Positions 19,915 to 28,402 of a stretch of DNA of 64,000 nucleotides are shown here, in pieces; the first letter of the stretch is position 1; each line of letters begins with the position of its first letter. Both the position numbers and the translations under genes were made by a program. Location: contig NZ_CP045032.1 in assembly GCF_009026825.1 (NCBI RefSeq), positions 682,001-746,000 of the forward strand. Direction: 5' to 3'. Source of the DNA: Corynebacterium urogenitale (GTDB lineage Bacteria > Actinomycetota > Actinomycetes > Mycobacteriales > Mycobacteriaceae). The notes under the pieces were generated by a model. It was not told where the DNA came from and made no database searches. It worked only from the letters and a program-made list of their open reading frames with translations.

Positions 19915-19960
19915 CACTAGCCCTCTGTGACCGATTTCACTAGCCCTCTGTGACAGATTT
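19915..19960. repeat. 23-bp tandem copy of the 3' end of the membrane-protein gene
   Basis: Two adjacent 23-bp units (19915-19937, 19938-19960) differ at one base. The right-hand unit encodes the final KSVTEG and the TAG stop of the minus-strand gene; the left-hand unit is an extra copy just beyond the stop. Confidence 0.88.
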
Positions 19961-20683
19961 TTGGAAAGCCGCCAGGGATTTCGGGCTGAGGGTGATCCAC
20001 GTGATCGCGTCGTCACGCAGTCGCAGCTCGCGAATGCTGACCACGCGCCCGGAACCGATTGCTTTCTCCAGAGCTGGCGCGGCTTCGCTCTGCGGCCAGT
20101 GAAGTTCCTTTTCCAGCACCTTGAGAAACTCGGTGTTGTGCATTTGCCGCGCCCCCGGAACAATCTGCAGCGCGTGCATGCAGGCTACGATGCCATCGGC
20201 ATCACGCTGCACCGTATAGCCGGGATGCTGCCTGTATAACTTCTGCGAATCGATGTAATGCGGTGGTAGGAATGGCTTCTTCGTGATTGACCACAGAGCG
20301 ACAGCGAAGCAGATTAAGCCAATAGGGATGGCCAGAATGGGGGAAATCTTCATCACTGACCCGACGTTGATCAGTCCGAAGGCGACAATGAACAGGACGA
20401 GGAGGCGGCCTTCTTCTTTCCAATCGATGGCGCTGCGCTGAACCTCGGCATCGGTTTTGAGTGGATCGTAGTTGTTGAGCCGTTGGCCTTGGCCGCGTAG
20501 AAACTGCCACCACAACACCATGCTGCCGATGAGGGTGGCGCTGACAAGAGCGAGACCCCAGAGGCTTCCGGGAAAGATGATCGTGGCCACGACGGCAATG
20601 CCGATGAGCGCTGCGATGGTGACGCGTGGGGCCAGTGGGGTGGTGGTGTTGAGTTCTTGCAGCTGCGTGGCGGTGATCTCCAT
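19940..20683 (-). CDS. Membrane protein of unknown function
   Basis: A 247-residue protein. Residues about 20-65 and 95-145 form two pairs of transmembrane helices (for example IGIAVVATIIFPGSLWGLAL and ILAIPIGLICFAVALWSI). A soluble C-terminal domain of about 100 residues contains a DADGIVACMHAL region. The ATG at 20683 is preceded by TAGACT 8 nt upstream, indicating a leaderless start; an ATG 8 codons earlier is less likely. I do not recognise the family. It is convergent with the TetR gene. Its 3' end is duplicated in tandem. Confidence 0.7.
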   Translation of the reverse strand: MEITATQLQELNTTTPLAPRVTIAALIGIAVVATIIFPGSLWGLALVSATLIGSMVLWWQFLRGQGQRLNNYDPLKTDAEVQRSAIDWKEEGRLLVLFIVAFGLINVGSVMKISPILAIPIGLICFAVALWSITKKPFLPPHYIDSQKLYRQHPGYTVQRDADGIVACMHALQIVPGARQMHNTEFLKVLEKELHWPQSEAAPALEKAIGSGRVVSIRELRLRDDAITWITLSPKSLAAFQKSVTEG

Positions 20684-21001
20684 AGCGGAGAAGTCTACCG
20701 AGCACATGCTCAGCAGTCGATCGGGCCGGTGATTCCCACGGTTGGAGCACTAGTGTGCGACAATGGAGGGCGGACAGAGCCCACAACGATGATGAGGCTG
20801 CTGTCTGACCAGACCTAACTGTACTTTGAAAATATGGCGCAGTGGTCGCCCCGAATGATTGTGGAAGCGACGCTCATGCCCCAGCTTGACCGTTTCGCAT
20901 GGACGGGGGCCTGCGGGGCTGAAGCACACTCACGCATCCACCGGATACAGCCCAACGAGGCTTTCCGCTAGGGCGACATTCGTGCGCCGATAAGGAGAAA
21001 C
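20684..21001. other. Divergent spacer before rne
   Basis: The 318-bp spacer carries the TAGACT promoter of the leftward membrane-protein gene (20692-20697). It also has a possible rightward -10 (TACTTT, 20822-20827) that would give rne an mRNA leader of about 165 nt. AAGGAG precedes the rne start. I see no gene in it. Confidence 0.5.
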
Positions 21002-24000
21002 GTGGCTACCACAAGCCCGGAGACGGCAATTAAAGCCGCACAGATCAATCGCGCTGAGCTAAAGGAGAAGACCCGTGTTCATGCCTTAGCGAAAATGCTG
21101 GGCATGACGAGTGCGGAGATGGTTCGCGTTCTGGCGGACAATGGATTCGAAGATAAGCGTCCTGCTTCCACACTGCCTAAGGCGGATGTGGAGAAAGTTT
21201 TGGATGCCTTGGCTCCACAGCAGCTCCAGGCCACCAAGGCAACAAAGAAAACGGCTAAGAAGTCCGCCAAGAAAACTGCCAAAAAGGCTGAAAAGAAGAC
21301 TACAAAGAAGACCGCGAAGAAGGCTGCTGAGAAGACTGCTGAAGATTCGGCCAAGCAGGCTCCGGCTGCACGTGCAGACGCAGCTCCCGAGCAGGCTGAG
21401 GTGAGGGAGCAGGCTACAGCTCCTGAGCAGGCTTCAACAAAGGAACAAGCTGCAGTGGAGGGCCAGTCGCAGGCCACTCATGACCTTCCGGTATTCCAAG
21501 CTCCCGAAGAACCGTCAGCTACTGGCGTCGAACAAAAAGACGTCGATGAGAAAAAGGAGAACAACGAGGCACAGGAACCACGCGCGCCTCGCCGCCGTGT
21601 CCGTCGCGTGGTTCGGCGCTTCGGCGCTGCTGAGGGGTCCGGAGCTGTGGCTGAAAAGGACGGCGCCGGAAAGGAAACGCCGGAATCCGAGCACAGCGAA
21701 GAGGCTGAGGAGAAGAAGCCAGCCCGCCGCTCCCGCCGCAGTCGAGGCCGGGGCAAGAGCGCCCAGAATACCGCCCAGCACCCTCAGACGGTGAAGCCCG
21801 AGGACAAGCGTGGTGCAGAGGACAGTTCTGAAACCACAGAGCAGGCGGAGATCAAGCCAGAACAACTCCACCCAGCTGAGCGCGATGACGCGGACATCGT
21901 CGATGAACCAGTCCGCCTGAAAGGCAGCACGCGCCTAGAGTCCCGCCGAAAGTGGCGCGCAGAAAACCGTCGCGAATCACGGCACATCGTCAGCCGTGGA
22001 GAGTTCCTCGCACGCCGCGAGTCCGTGGAGCGAAAGATGGTCGTCCGGGACTCCGAGCGCACTGATCACCCGGGTCTGACCACCCAGGTGGGCGTGGTTG
22101 AAGATGGCATGCTCGTGGAACACTTTGTGACCAGTGAGACACAACAGTCCACCGTCGGCAACGTCTACCTCGGCACAGTCCAGAACGTTCTCGGCTCCAT
22201 GGAAGCAGCGTTCATCGACATCGGTACCGGGCGCAACGCCGTGCTTTACGCAGGTGAGATGAACTGGCATTCGCCGCATCTTCACAGCAAGGGACGCCGC
22301 ATCGACCAAGCGCTCAAGGCCGGCGACCAGATCATGGTGCAGGTCATCAAGGACCCAGTGGGACACAAGGGAGCGCGCCTGACGGGCCGCATTAGTTTCG
22401 CTGGCCGCTACCTTGTGTACTTCCCCGGTGGCACCACCGCAGGAATTTCCCGCAAGTTACCTGAAGGTGAGCGCAAGCGCCTGAAGGACATTCTGGGGCG
22501 TGTGATTCCGGGTGAGGGTGGAGCGATCATCCGCACCGCCGCGGAAAACGTGGAGGAAAACCAGATTGGTGCGGACGTAGAACGTCTGCATCGCATCTGG
22601 GAGGGCGTGGAGAAGGAAGAGGCGAAGGCTCGCAACCGCAATGGAGCCAAGCCCATCACGCTGTATGAAGAGCCGAACATGCTGGTCAAGGTTGTTCGGG
22701 ACATCTTCAATGAGGACTTCTCCGAGCTGATTGTCGATGGCGACAAGTCGTGGAGCATGGTGCGTGACTACGTCAGCCGCATGGCACCGGATCTGAAGGA
22801 TCGCGTGGTGAAGTGGCACGCGGAACAGAATGCTGGCCAGGATGTTTTCGCCGCTCTGGAGCTGGATGAGCAGCTGCAAAAGGCGCTGAGTCGCAAGGTG
22901 TGGCTGCCATCCGGCGGGCATCTGGTGATTGACCACACGGAAGCGATGACGGTCATTGACGTGAACACAGGCTCCTTCATCGGGGCCGGCGGCAACCTCG
23001 AGGAAACCGTGACCCAGAACAATCTGGAGGCCGCGGAGGAGATTGTCCGCCAGATGCGTTTGCGGGATCTTGGCGGCATGATCGTCGTGGACTTCATTGA
23101 CATGGTGCTGGAGGAAAACCAGGACCTGGTGCTCCGCCGTCTCACCGAGTACCTGGGGCGCGACCGTACGCGCCATAAGGTATCCGAGGTGACCTCCTTG
23201 GGTTTGGTGCAGATGACGCGTAAGCGCCTGGGCACCGGCTTGCTGGATACGTTCTCCACTGTGTGCGAGCACTGTGGTGGGCGCGGCGTGATTGTGCACG
23301 CGGACCCCGTGGAGCATTCCGAGGAGGAGCAGGAGCGTCCGCGCCGCGATCACGGGCACCGCAAGGAGCGTCAGCAGGCACGGCGAGAACAGCGTCGCCG
23401 TGAGGAAGCGCAGGCAAAGCGGGCATCCGCGGAAGTGGCCAAGAAGGTTCACGCCGCATCGGCAAAGGAAGACGCTGCCGAGGATGCTGTGGAGGAGAAC
23501 GCCTCCGAGCAGCAGGCGCAGTCTGCTTCCTCGCGCTCTGACGGGCGTCGCCGGTCCCGTCGTGTTCGACGCCAATCTGGTCAGCGTGCCGGGCAGAACC
23601 GTGAGCGGGAACAGGAGCACCATGACGCTCAGCGTTCCGAAGACACTGGCTCGCGTCGGGGCGCTGCGAAGAGTACCGCCGAGCAGGATGCGACCGAGCA
23701 TAGCGTGAAGGAAGAGCGTTCCGCTGCGCAGATGGGCTCTGCGCAGGATTCGGGTGCGCGCCGAACCCGACGGGTGCGTCGGGTTGTTCGCCGCCATCAC
23801 ACAGCGGCCTCCGAGACCACGGCCGATCGCGCGGCTGTGCGCCGTGCGGAGTCGAAGCGCCGCGACACGGGACGCCGTCACGAGGATCAACGTGACGCGG
23901 TAGTTCGCAACGAGGCTGGTAGTGATGAGGTCCGGCGTGACAGCCAGCGTGACGGACAAACCTCGCGGGCGCGCCGACCACGCCGTGTGGTGCGCAAGCG

Positions 24001-24319
24001 CACTTCTGCGCCTGAGCCTGCAGCAGGGCAGCAGGTGGAGCAGTCCCCAGCACGCAAGAAGCCTGCGGCAAAGGTTGAGCAGAAGACACAGACGTACGAG
24101 GAAGCCAAGCGAGAGTTTGAGCGTTCCCCACGTCGCAAGCGAAACACCCGCGGAAATTCCCGTTCGGATGTTGCTCCACGACCGCAGGATTTTGAGCAAA
24201 AGGGTTCGGCGAAGGGCTCAGCCGGCTCGGTGAAGGATTCTGCTGAGGAGCGTAAGCAGTCTTCCGCCACTGGGCGCCGGACCCGCCGGGTGCGCCGTGT
24301 GGTGCGCCGTTCGCACTAA
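21002..24319 (+). CDS. rne: Ribonuclease E/G with IF2-N-like and basic repeat extensions
   Basis: A 1105-residue endoribonuclease. Residues about 22-70 (TRVHALAKMLGMTSAEMVRVLADNG) resemble the IF2 N-terminal fold. Residues 75-120 are Lys/Ala/Thr repeats like histone H1. The catalytic core runs from about 350 to 790: an S1 domain (VYLGTVQNVLGSMEAAF), metal-binding Asp in VIDVNTG (about 653) and VVDFIDM (about 697), and the zinc link CEHC (756 and 759). The last 300 residues are disordered, acidic/basic and Arg-rich with repeated RRVRRVVRR motifs. It initiates mRNA decay and rRNA processing. The GTG start has AAGGAG 3 nt upstream. Confidence 0.95.
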   Translation: MATTSPETAIKAAQINRAELKEKTRVHALAKMLGMTSAEMVRVLADNGFEDKRPASTLPKADVEKVLDALAPQQLQATKATKKTAKKSAKKTAKKAEKKTTKKTAKKAAEKTAEDSAKQAPAARADAAPEQAEVREQATAPEQASTKEQAAVEGQSQATHDLPVFQAPEEPSATGVEQKDVDEKKENNEAQEPRAPRRRVRRVVRRFGAAEGSGAVAEKDGAGKETPESEHSEEAEEKKPARRSRRSRGRGKSAQNTAQHPQTVKPEDKRGAEDSSETTEQAEIKPEQLHPAERDDADIVDEPVRLKGSTRLESRRKWRAENRRESRHIVSRGEFLARRESVERKMVVRDSERTDHPGLTTQVGVVEDGMLVEHFVTSETQQSTVGNVYLGTVQNVLGSMEAAFIDIGTGRNAVLYAGEMNWHSPHLHSKGRRIDQALKAGDQIMVQVIKDPVGHKGARLTGRISFAGRYLVYFPGGTTAGISRKLPEGERKRLKDILGRVIPGEGGAIIRTAAENVEENQIGADVERLHRIWEGVEKEEAKARNRNGAKPITLYEEPNMLVKVVRDIFNEDFSELIVDGDKSWSMVRDYVSRMAPDLKDRVVKWHAEQNAGQDVFAALELDEQLQKALSRKVWLPSGGHLVIDHTEAMTVIDVNTGSFIGAGGNLEETVTQNNLEAAEEIVRQMRLRDLGGMIVVDFIDMVLEENQDLVLRRLTEYLGRDRTRHKVSEVTSLGLVQMTRKRLGTGLLDTFSTVCEHCGGRGVIVHADPVEHSEEEQERPRRDHGHRKERQQARREQRRREEAQAKRASAEVAKKVHAASAKEDAAEDAVEENASEQQAQSASSRSDGRRRSRRVRRQSGQRAGQNREREQEHHDAQRSEDTGSRRGAAKSTAEQDATEHSVKEERSAAQMGSAQDSGARRTRRVRRVVRRHHTAASETTADRAAVRRAESKRRDTGRRHEDQRDAVVRNEAGSDEVRRDSQRDGQTSRARRPRRVVRKRTSAPEPAAGQQVEQSPARKKPAAKVEQKTQTYEEAKREFERSPRRKRNTRGNSRSDVAPRPQDFEQKGSAKGSAGSVKDSAEERKQSSATGRRTRRVRRVVRRSH

Positions 24320-24539
24320 TGAATGTGACGCAAGTGATCCGGTGGGAATGCCAGTCGCGGAATTTTGGAAAAAGCTCCGCGAACGGGTAGTCTTGAGCAG
24401 TCGCTGTTCAACTCGCCGGTGACCTGCGCCAAGATGCGCACTGGAAAGCTGTATCCCAACAGCACTGATGCGGCTCGATTCCTCGAGACCCACGGGCGAA
24501 GAGAACGCAGTGAAAACCGAATTGTCCAGTCAGGGCGTG

Positions 24540-24558
24540 CACGTTGCATTGCAACGTG
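24540..24558. promoter_or_regulatory. 19-bp palindrome upstream of rplU
   Basis: CACGTTGCA-T-TGCAACGTG is a perfect inverted repeat with 9-bp arms around one base, 52 bp before the rplU start. Its symmetry and spacing fit a dimeric repressor operator. I do not recognise the regulator. Confidence 0.45.
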
Positions 24559-24610
24559 GATGCGGTGTGTGTGCCTTGAGTCGAAGAGAGAAAAAAGGGG
24601 TAGCCCTACC

Positions 24611-24913
24611 ATGTACGCGATCGTCAAGACCGGCGGCAAGCAGTACAAGGTTGCCGAAGGTGACCTCGTCAAGGTCGAGAAGATCGAGGGTGAGCCGGGT
24701 AAGTCCGTGGCTCTCACCCCGGTTCTCGTCGTCGACGGCGCTGATGTCACCACCGGTGACAAGCTTGCCAAGATCACTGTCAATGCTGAGATCGTAGAGC
24801 ACGTCCGTGGCCCGAAGATCCGCGGCATGCACTACCGCAACAAGACCGGTTACAAGCGCCGTTACGGCCACCGTCAGGACCTGACCGTCCTGAAGGTCGG
24901 CGGTATCAAGTAA
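24611..24913 (+). CDS. rplU: 50S ribosomal protein L21
   Basis: A 100-residue protein, the normal length for L21, beginning [14 protein letters not shown] and ending in the rRNA-binding segment with [10 protein letters not shown]. The frame is open for 80 codons upstream, but that stretch lacks L21 homology; the ATG at 24611 has AAAAGGGG about 10 nt upstream. L21 binds 23S rRNA in the large subunit. It is followed by rpmA after 41 bp, the conserved rplU-rpmA-obg order. Confidence 0.97.
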   Translation: MYAIVKTGGKQYKVAEGDLVKVEKIEGEPGKSVALTPVLVVDGADVTTGDKLAKITVNAEIVEHVRGPKIRGMHYRNKTGYKRRYGHRQDLTVLKVGGIK

Positions 24914-24954
24914 ACTACCGAGACACTTAATCTTCCTGAAGGAGGGAGAGACTA

Positions 24955-25215
24955 ATGGCACACAAGAAGGGTGCATCTAGCTCCAACAACGGCCGTGACT
25001 CCGAGTCCAAGCGTCTCGGTGTGAAGCGCTTCGGCGGCCAGCAGGTCAAGGCTGGCGAGATCCTCATCCGTCAGCGCGGCACCGCATTCCACCCAGGTGA
25101 GAACGTCGGCCGTGGTGGCGACGACACGCTGTTCGCCCTGAAGGCTGGCGCAGTGCAGTTCTCCACCAAGCGCAACCGTCGCACCGTCAACATCGTGGAG
25201 AACGAGGCTGTTTAA
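24955..25215 (+). CDS. rpmA: 50S ribosomal protein L27
   Basis: An 86-residue protein starting [19 protein letters not shown], the typical L27 N-terminus that reaches the peptidyl-transferase centre, with [17 protein letters not shown] following. GAAGGAGGG lies 7 nt upstream of the ATG. No cleavable N-terminal extension of the Firmicutes type is present. A strong terminator follows, separating the ribosomal genes from obg. Confidence 0.97.
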   Translation: MAHKKGASSSNNGRDSESKRLGVKRFGGQQVKAGEILIRQRGTAFHPGENVGRGGDDTLFALKAGAVQFSTKRNRRTVNIVENEAV

Positions 25216-25273
25216 GCTGCTTTAGCCTCGAGAGCTACCGGCGCTCGGTGAGCGCTGCTAGGTAGTTCAGAAG

Positions 25274-25316
25274 AAACCGCCAGTGGGAGAGCACGTCTCC
25301 TACTGGCGGTTTTCCC
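25274..25316 (+). terminator. Rho-independent terminator of rplU-rpmA
   Basis: A 17-bp stem (AAACCGCCAGTGGGAGA with its complement, one wobble) has loop GCACG and is followed by TTTCCCTTT. Confidence 0.92.
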
Positions 25317-25417
25317 TTTAGTGCAGGACTATAGTTCCCAACGGCACTTCATCCTGCCCGCATAGTGAGTTGAACTCACACCGAAAGTTTTAGAAATCCC
25401 GCGAAAGGACCCAACCC

Positions 25418-26932
25418 ATGCCACAGTTCGTCGACCGTGTGGTCTTGCACCTGCAGGCCGGAGACGGTGGCCACGGCTGCGCATCCGTGCACCGCGAGAA
25501 GTTTGTCCCCCTCGGCGGTCCGGACGGGGGCAACGGTGGGCACGGTGGAGACATCATCTTGGAAGTGTCTTCACAAGTACATACTTTGTTGGATTTCCAC
25601 TTTCATCCACACATCAAGGCCCAGCGCGGAAACAACGGTGCTGGCGACAATCGCCACGGTGCCCGCGGCGAAGACAAGGTGTTGCCTGTGCCGGAAGGTA
25701 CCGTGGTGCTCGACGAGTCCGGGGAGGTCCTCGCTGACCTGACGGGCGTCGGCACACGGATGATCGTTGCTGCAGGTGGCCACGGTGGTCTGGGTAACGC
25801 CGCATTGGTGTCCAAATCGCGGAAGGCTCCGGGCTTTGCGCTCCTCGGTGAACCCGGTGAAGCCAAGGACATTACCTTGGAGCTCAAGTCCATGGCAGAC
25901 GTGGGCCTCGTCGGGTTCCCCTCTGCTGGAAAGTCCTCCCTGATCTCCGTTCTGTCTGCTGCGAAGCCGAAGATCGCCGACTATCCCTTCACCACCTTGG
26001 CCCCGAACCTCGGTGTGGTGAGCGTGGGGCATGAGGTCTTCACCATGGCGGATGTGCCTGGTCTGATTCCTGGCGCTTCAGAAGGTAAGGGACTTGGTCT
26101 GGATTTCCTTCGCCACATCGAACGCACAGCGGTGCTCGCTCACGTGGTGGACACCGCCAGCCTGGAGGCGGATCGCAACCCGGTGGATGACATTCGTGCT
26201 CTCGAAGCGGAATTGGACAACTACCAGTCGGAGCTGGCTACCGATTCCGGCCTGGGTGATTTGCGGGATCGCCCACGCGTCATCATCCTCAATAAGATGG
26301 ACGTGCCCGATGCGGGCGAGATGGCAGACCTCCAAGAAGAAGAGCTCAAGCAGTTCGGTTGGCCGATTTTCCGCATCTCCACCGTGGCGCACCAGGGCCT
26401 CAACGAGCTGCGCTTTGCTCTCATGGAGATCGTCAAGGAGCATCGGAAGAACAATCCGATCGCATCCACACCCGCGCAAGTCATCACGCCGAAGGGACTG
26501 CGCAAGAACGCTCGCGGCGGCAGCTTCGCCGAGTTTGAGGTGCGCAAGGATCCGCAGTTCGAGGACGCGTTCATTGTCACCGGCGAAAAGTTGGAGCGCT
26601 GGATCCGCCAAACCGACTTCGAAAACGATGAGGCCGTGGGCTTCCTCGCGGACCGGCTCGCCAAGGCAGGTGTTGAGGAAGAGCTGTGGAAAGCCGGTGC
26701 CCAGGAAGGTTCGGAGGTCACCATTGGGGAGATCACCTTCGAATGGGATCCACAGACCGCAGCTGGCGTGGATATGACCCCGACGAGCCGCGGTACGGAT
26801 GAACGCCTCACGCAAAACCAGCGTGCTACTGCCGAGCAGCGTAAGCGTGCATCGCAGGCTCGCCGTGGCCTCATTGATGAGAATGACTATGGCGATGGGG
26901 AAGTGGCAGACACCGAACGCTGGCAGGGGTAG
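25418..26932 (+). CDS. obgE: GTPase Obg/CgtA
   Basis: A 504-residue three-domain GTPase. The Gly-rich OBG fold (1-157, for example [13 protein letters not shown]) is followed by a GTPase domain with G1 GFPSAGKSS (166-174), G3 DVPGLI and G4 NKMD. A C-terminal OCT domain contains [13 protein letters not shown]. The final 60 residues are a charged tail of the kind seen in actinobacterial Obg. It acts in 50S assembly and stress control. GAAAGGA precedes the ATG by 9 nt. Gene order after rpmA is the usual one. Confidence 0.96.
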   Translation: MPQFVDRVVLHLQAGDGGHGCASVHREKFVPLGGPDGGNGGHGGDIILEVSSQVHTLLDFHFHPHIKAQRGNNGAGDNRHGARGEDKVLPVPEGTVVLDESGEVLADLTGVGTRMIVAAGGHGGLGNAALVSKSRKAPGFALLGEPGEAKDITLELKSMADVGLVGFPSAGKSSLISVLSAAKPKIADYPFTTLAPNLGVVSVGHEVFTMADVPGLIPGASEGKGLGLDFLRHIERTAVLAHVVDTASLEADRNPVDDIRALEAELDNYQSELATDSGLGDLRDRPRVIILNKMDVPDAGEMADLQEEELKQFGWPIFRISTVAHQGLNELRFALMEIVKEHRKNNPIASTPAQVITPKGLRKNARGGSFAEFEVRKDPQFEDAFIVTGEKLERWIRQTDFENDEAVGFLADRLAKAGVEEELWKAGAQEGSEVTIGEITFEWDPQTAAGVDMTPTSRGTDERLTQNQRATAEQRKRASQARRGLIDENDYGDGEVADTERWQG

Positions 26933-26966
26933 TCCCCTGTTTGTCACTGGAAAGTTTTAAGGCTGG

Positions 26967-26972
26967 CATACT
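26967..26972 (+). promoter_or_regulatory. proB -10 element, leaderless
   Basis: CATACT, close to the -10 consensus, ends 7 nt before ATG 26980. TTGTCA at 26941-26946 could be a -35 with a long spacer (20 nt). Confidence 0.4.
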
Positions 26973-26979
26973 GGAAGGC

Positions 26980-28335
26980 ATGCCAACTGAGAACAACAAA
27001 GAGGAAGCTGCCCGTTCACGCGATGACATCACGTTTTCTAGTGCTGCTTCCGGCCTGACGTATTCCGGACCCGCTGAGGTCGCACAACCGGTAGAGGCTG
27101 TGTCTAGTTACGGTGTGAGGCCGGTCCACCAGCCCGGACCCGTTGTTCCCGCGACCTCCATCGAGTTCCCTGACCCGGAGATCGATGAGGATCACCCCGC
27201 AATGGGACATGAGTCCCGTTGGCGTGAGGAAATTGCCGGCGCTCGCCGTATCGTGGTGAAGATTGGCTCATCGTCTCTCACCGATGACGAAGGGCGCGTA
27301 GATCCCAACCGCATCGATACGATTGCCGATGCTCTCGAGGCACGCATGGCGCGTGGTACCGACGTGATCGTGGTGTCTTCTGGCGCAGTTGCCTGCGGTA
27401 TGGGCCCATTGGAACTTGCTCAGCGACCGACGGATTTGGCCACGAAGCAGGCAGCGGCCTCTGTTGGTCAGGTGCTGTTGGCCCAGGAGTGGGCGCGTTC
27501 TTTTGCGCGTTATGGCCGCACCATCGGACAGGTTCTTTTGACCGCCTCCGACGCAGGCGTGCGCGATCGCGCACGCAATGCTCAGCGCACGATCGACCGT
27601 CTGCGCCAGCTGAAGGCTGTCCCGATTGTCAACGAGAACGATACCGTCGCGACGGTTGATATGCGTTTTGGTGACAATGACCGACTGGCCGCCCTCGTCA
27701 GCCACCTAGCCTTCGCGGACGCGTTGTTCTTGTTGTCCGACGTCGATGGTCTGTTTGATCGCAACCCGGCGGAGCCGGGTGCGAAGTTCGTCCCAGAGGT
27801 CAAGAGCGGTAAGGATTTGCGAGGAGTGATCGCCGGTGATGGTGGTCGACTTGGCACCGGTGGTATGGCTGCCAAGGTCTCCGCTGCTCGACTAGCATCC
27901 CGCGCTGGCGTTCCAGTTCTGCTGACCTCCATGGACAATATTGGCGCAGCCTTGGACGATGCCCAGGTGGGAACCTGCTTCTGGCCACAGGAGGATCGCC
28001 TGTCTGCGTGGAAGTTCTGGGTGCTGTACTCCGCCGATGCTTCCGGTCGTCTTCACTTGGATGAAGGTGCTGTTGAGGCGGTGGCGAAGGGGCACAAGTC
28101 CCTGCTCGCCGTGGGTATCACGCGCGTGGAAGGCGACTTCTCCCAGGGCAATATCGTGGACATCGTTGGTCCGGATGGAGAGCTCGTGGGACGCGGCGAG
28201 GTTAATTACGATTCAACGATGCTGGACGGCATGATCGGGCGACCGACGAGCGAACTGCCTGATTTTGCTCGCCGACCAGTTATTCACGCCGATTACTTGT
28301 CGACCTACTCGAATAGGGCGCAGCTCCCAAGCTAG
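26980..28335 (+). CDS. proB: Glutamate 5-kinase
   Basis: A 451-residue protein. The amino-acid-kinase domain begins near residue 87 ([19 protein letters not shown]) and includes [19 protein letters not shown] and [13 protein letters not shown] domain follows at the C-terminus. It phosphorylates glutamate in the first step of proline synthesis. Known ProB proteins are about 370 residues; this one has some 75 extra N-terminal residues of low-complexity, Pro/Glu-rich sequence. The ATG is supported by a -10 element 7 nt upstream; an internal ATG at 27202 would give a 377-residue protein and remains possible. proA follows 67 bp downstream. Confidence 0.9.
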   Translation: MPTENNKEEAARSRDDITFSSAASGLTYSGPAEVAQPVEAVSSYGVRPVHQPGPVVPATSIEFPDPEIDEDHPAMGHESRWREEIAGARRIVVKIGSSSLTDDEGRVDPNRIDTIADALEARMARGTDVIVVSSGAVACGMGPLELAQRPTDLATKQAAASVGQVLLAQEWARSFARYGRTIGQVLLTASDAGVRDRARNAQRTIDRLRQLKAVPIVNENDTVATVDMRFGDNDRLAALVSHLAFADALFLLSDVDGLFDRNPAEPGAKFVPEVKSGKDLRGVIAGDGGRLGTGGMAAKVSAARLASRAGVPVLLTSMDNIGAALDDAQVGTCFWPQEDRLSAWKFWVLYSADASGRLHLDEGAVEAVAKGHKSLLAVGITRVEGDFSQGNIVDIVGPDGELVGRGEVNYDSTMLDGMIGRPTSELPDFARRPVIHADYLSTYSNRAQLPS

Positions 28336-28388
28336 TTCCATTGTTCAACAATTATCCTGATCTGCCTGCATACAGTGATCAACAACGG

Positions 28389-28394
28389 TAGAGT
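28389..28394 (+). promoter_or_regulatory. proA -10 element, leaderless
   Basis: TAGAGT ends 8 nt before ATG 28403. proA can therefore be transcribed separately from proB and translated from a leaderless message. Confidence 0.5.
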
Positions 28395-28402
28395 GGGTGC
28401 CT

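Noticed and set aside
22457..24199. A 580-codon leftward open frame across rne
   Set aside because: Antisense artefact of Arg/Glu-rich codons; no recognisable domain.
24320..24610. L21 leader or other riboswitch before rplU
   Set aside because: The palindrome is too tight (1-nt loop) for an RNA hairpin of a known leader class, and I cannot recognise a conserved structure.
24365..24610. N-terminal extension of L21
   Set aside because: Frame is open but the sequence does not resemble L21; 100 residues from ATG 24611 is the usual length.
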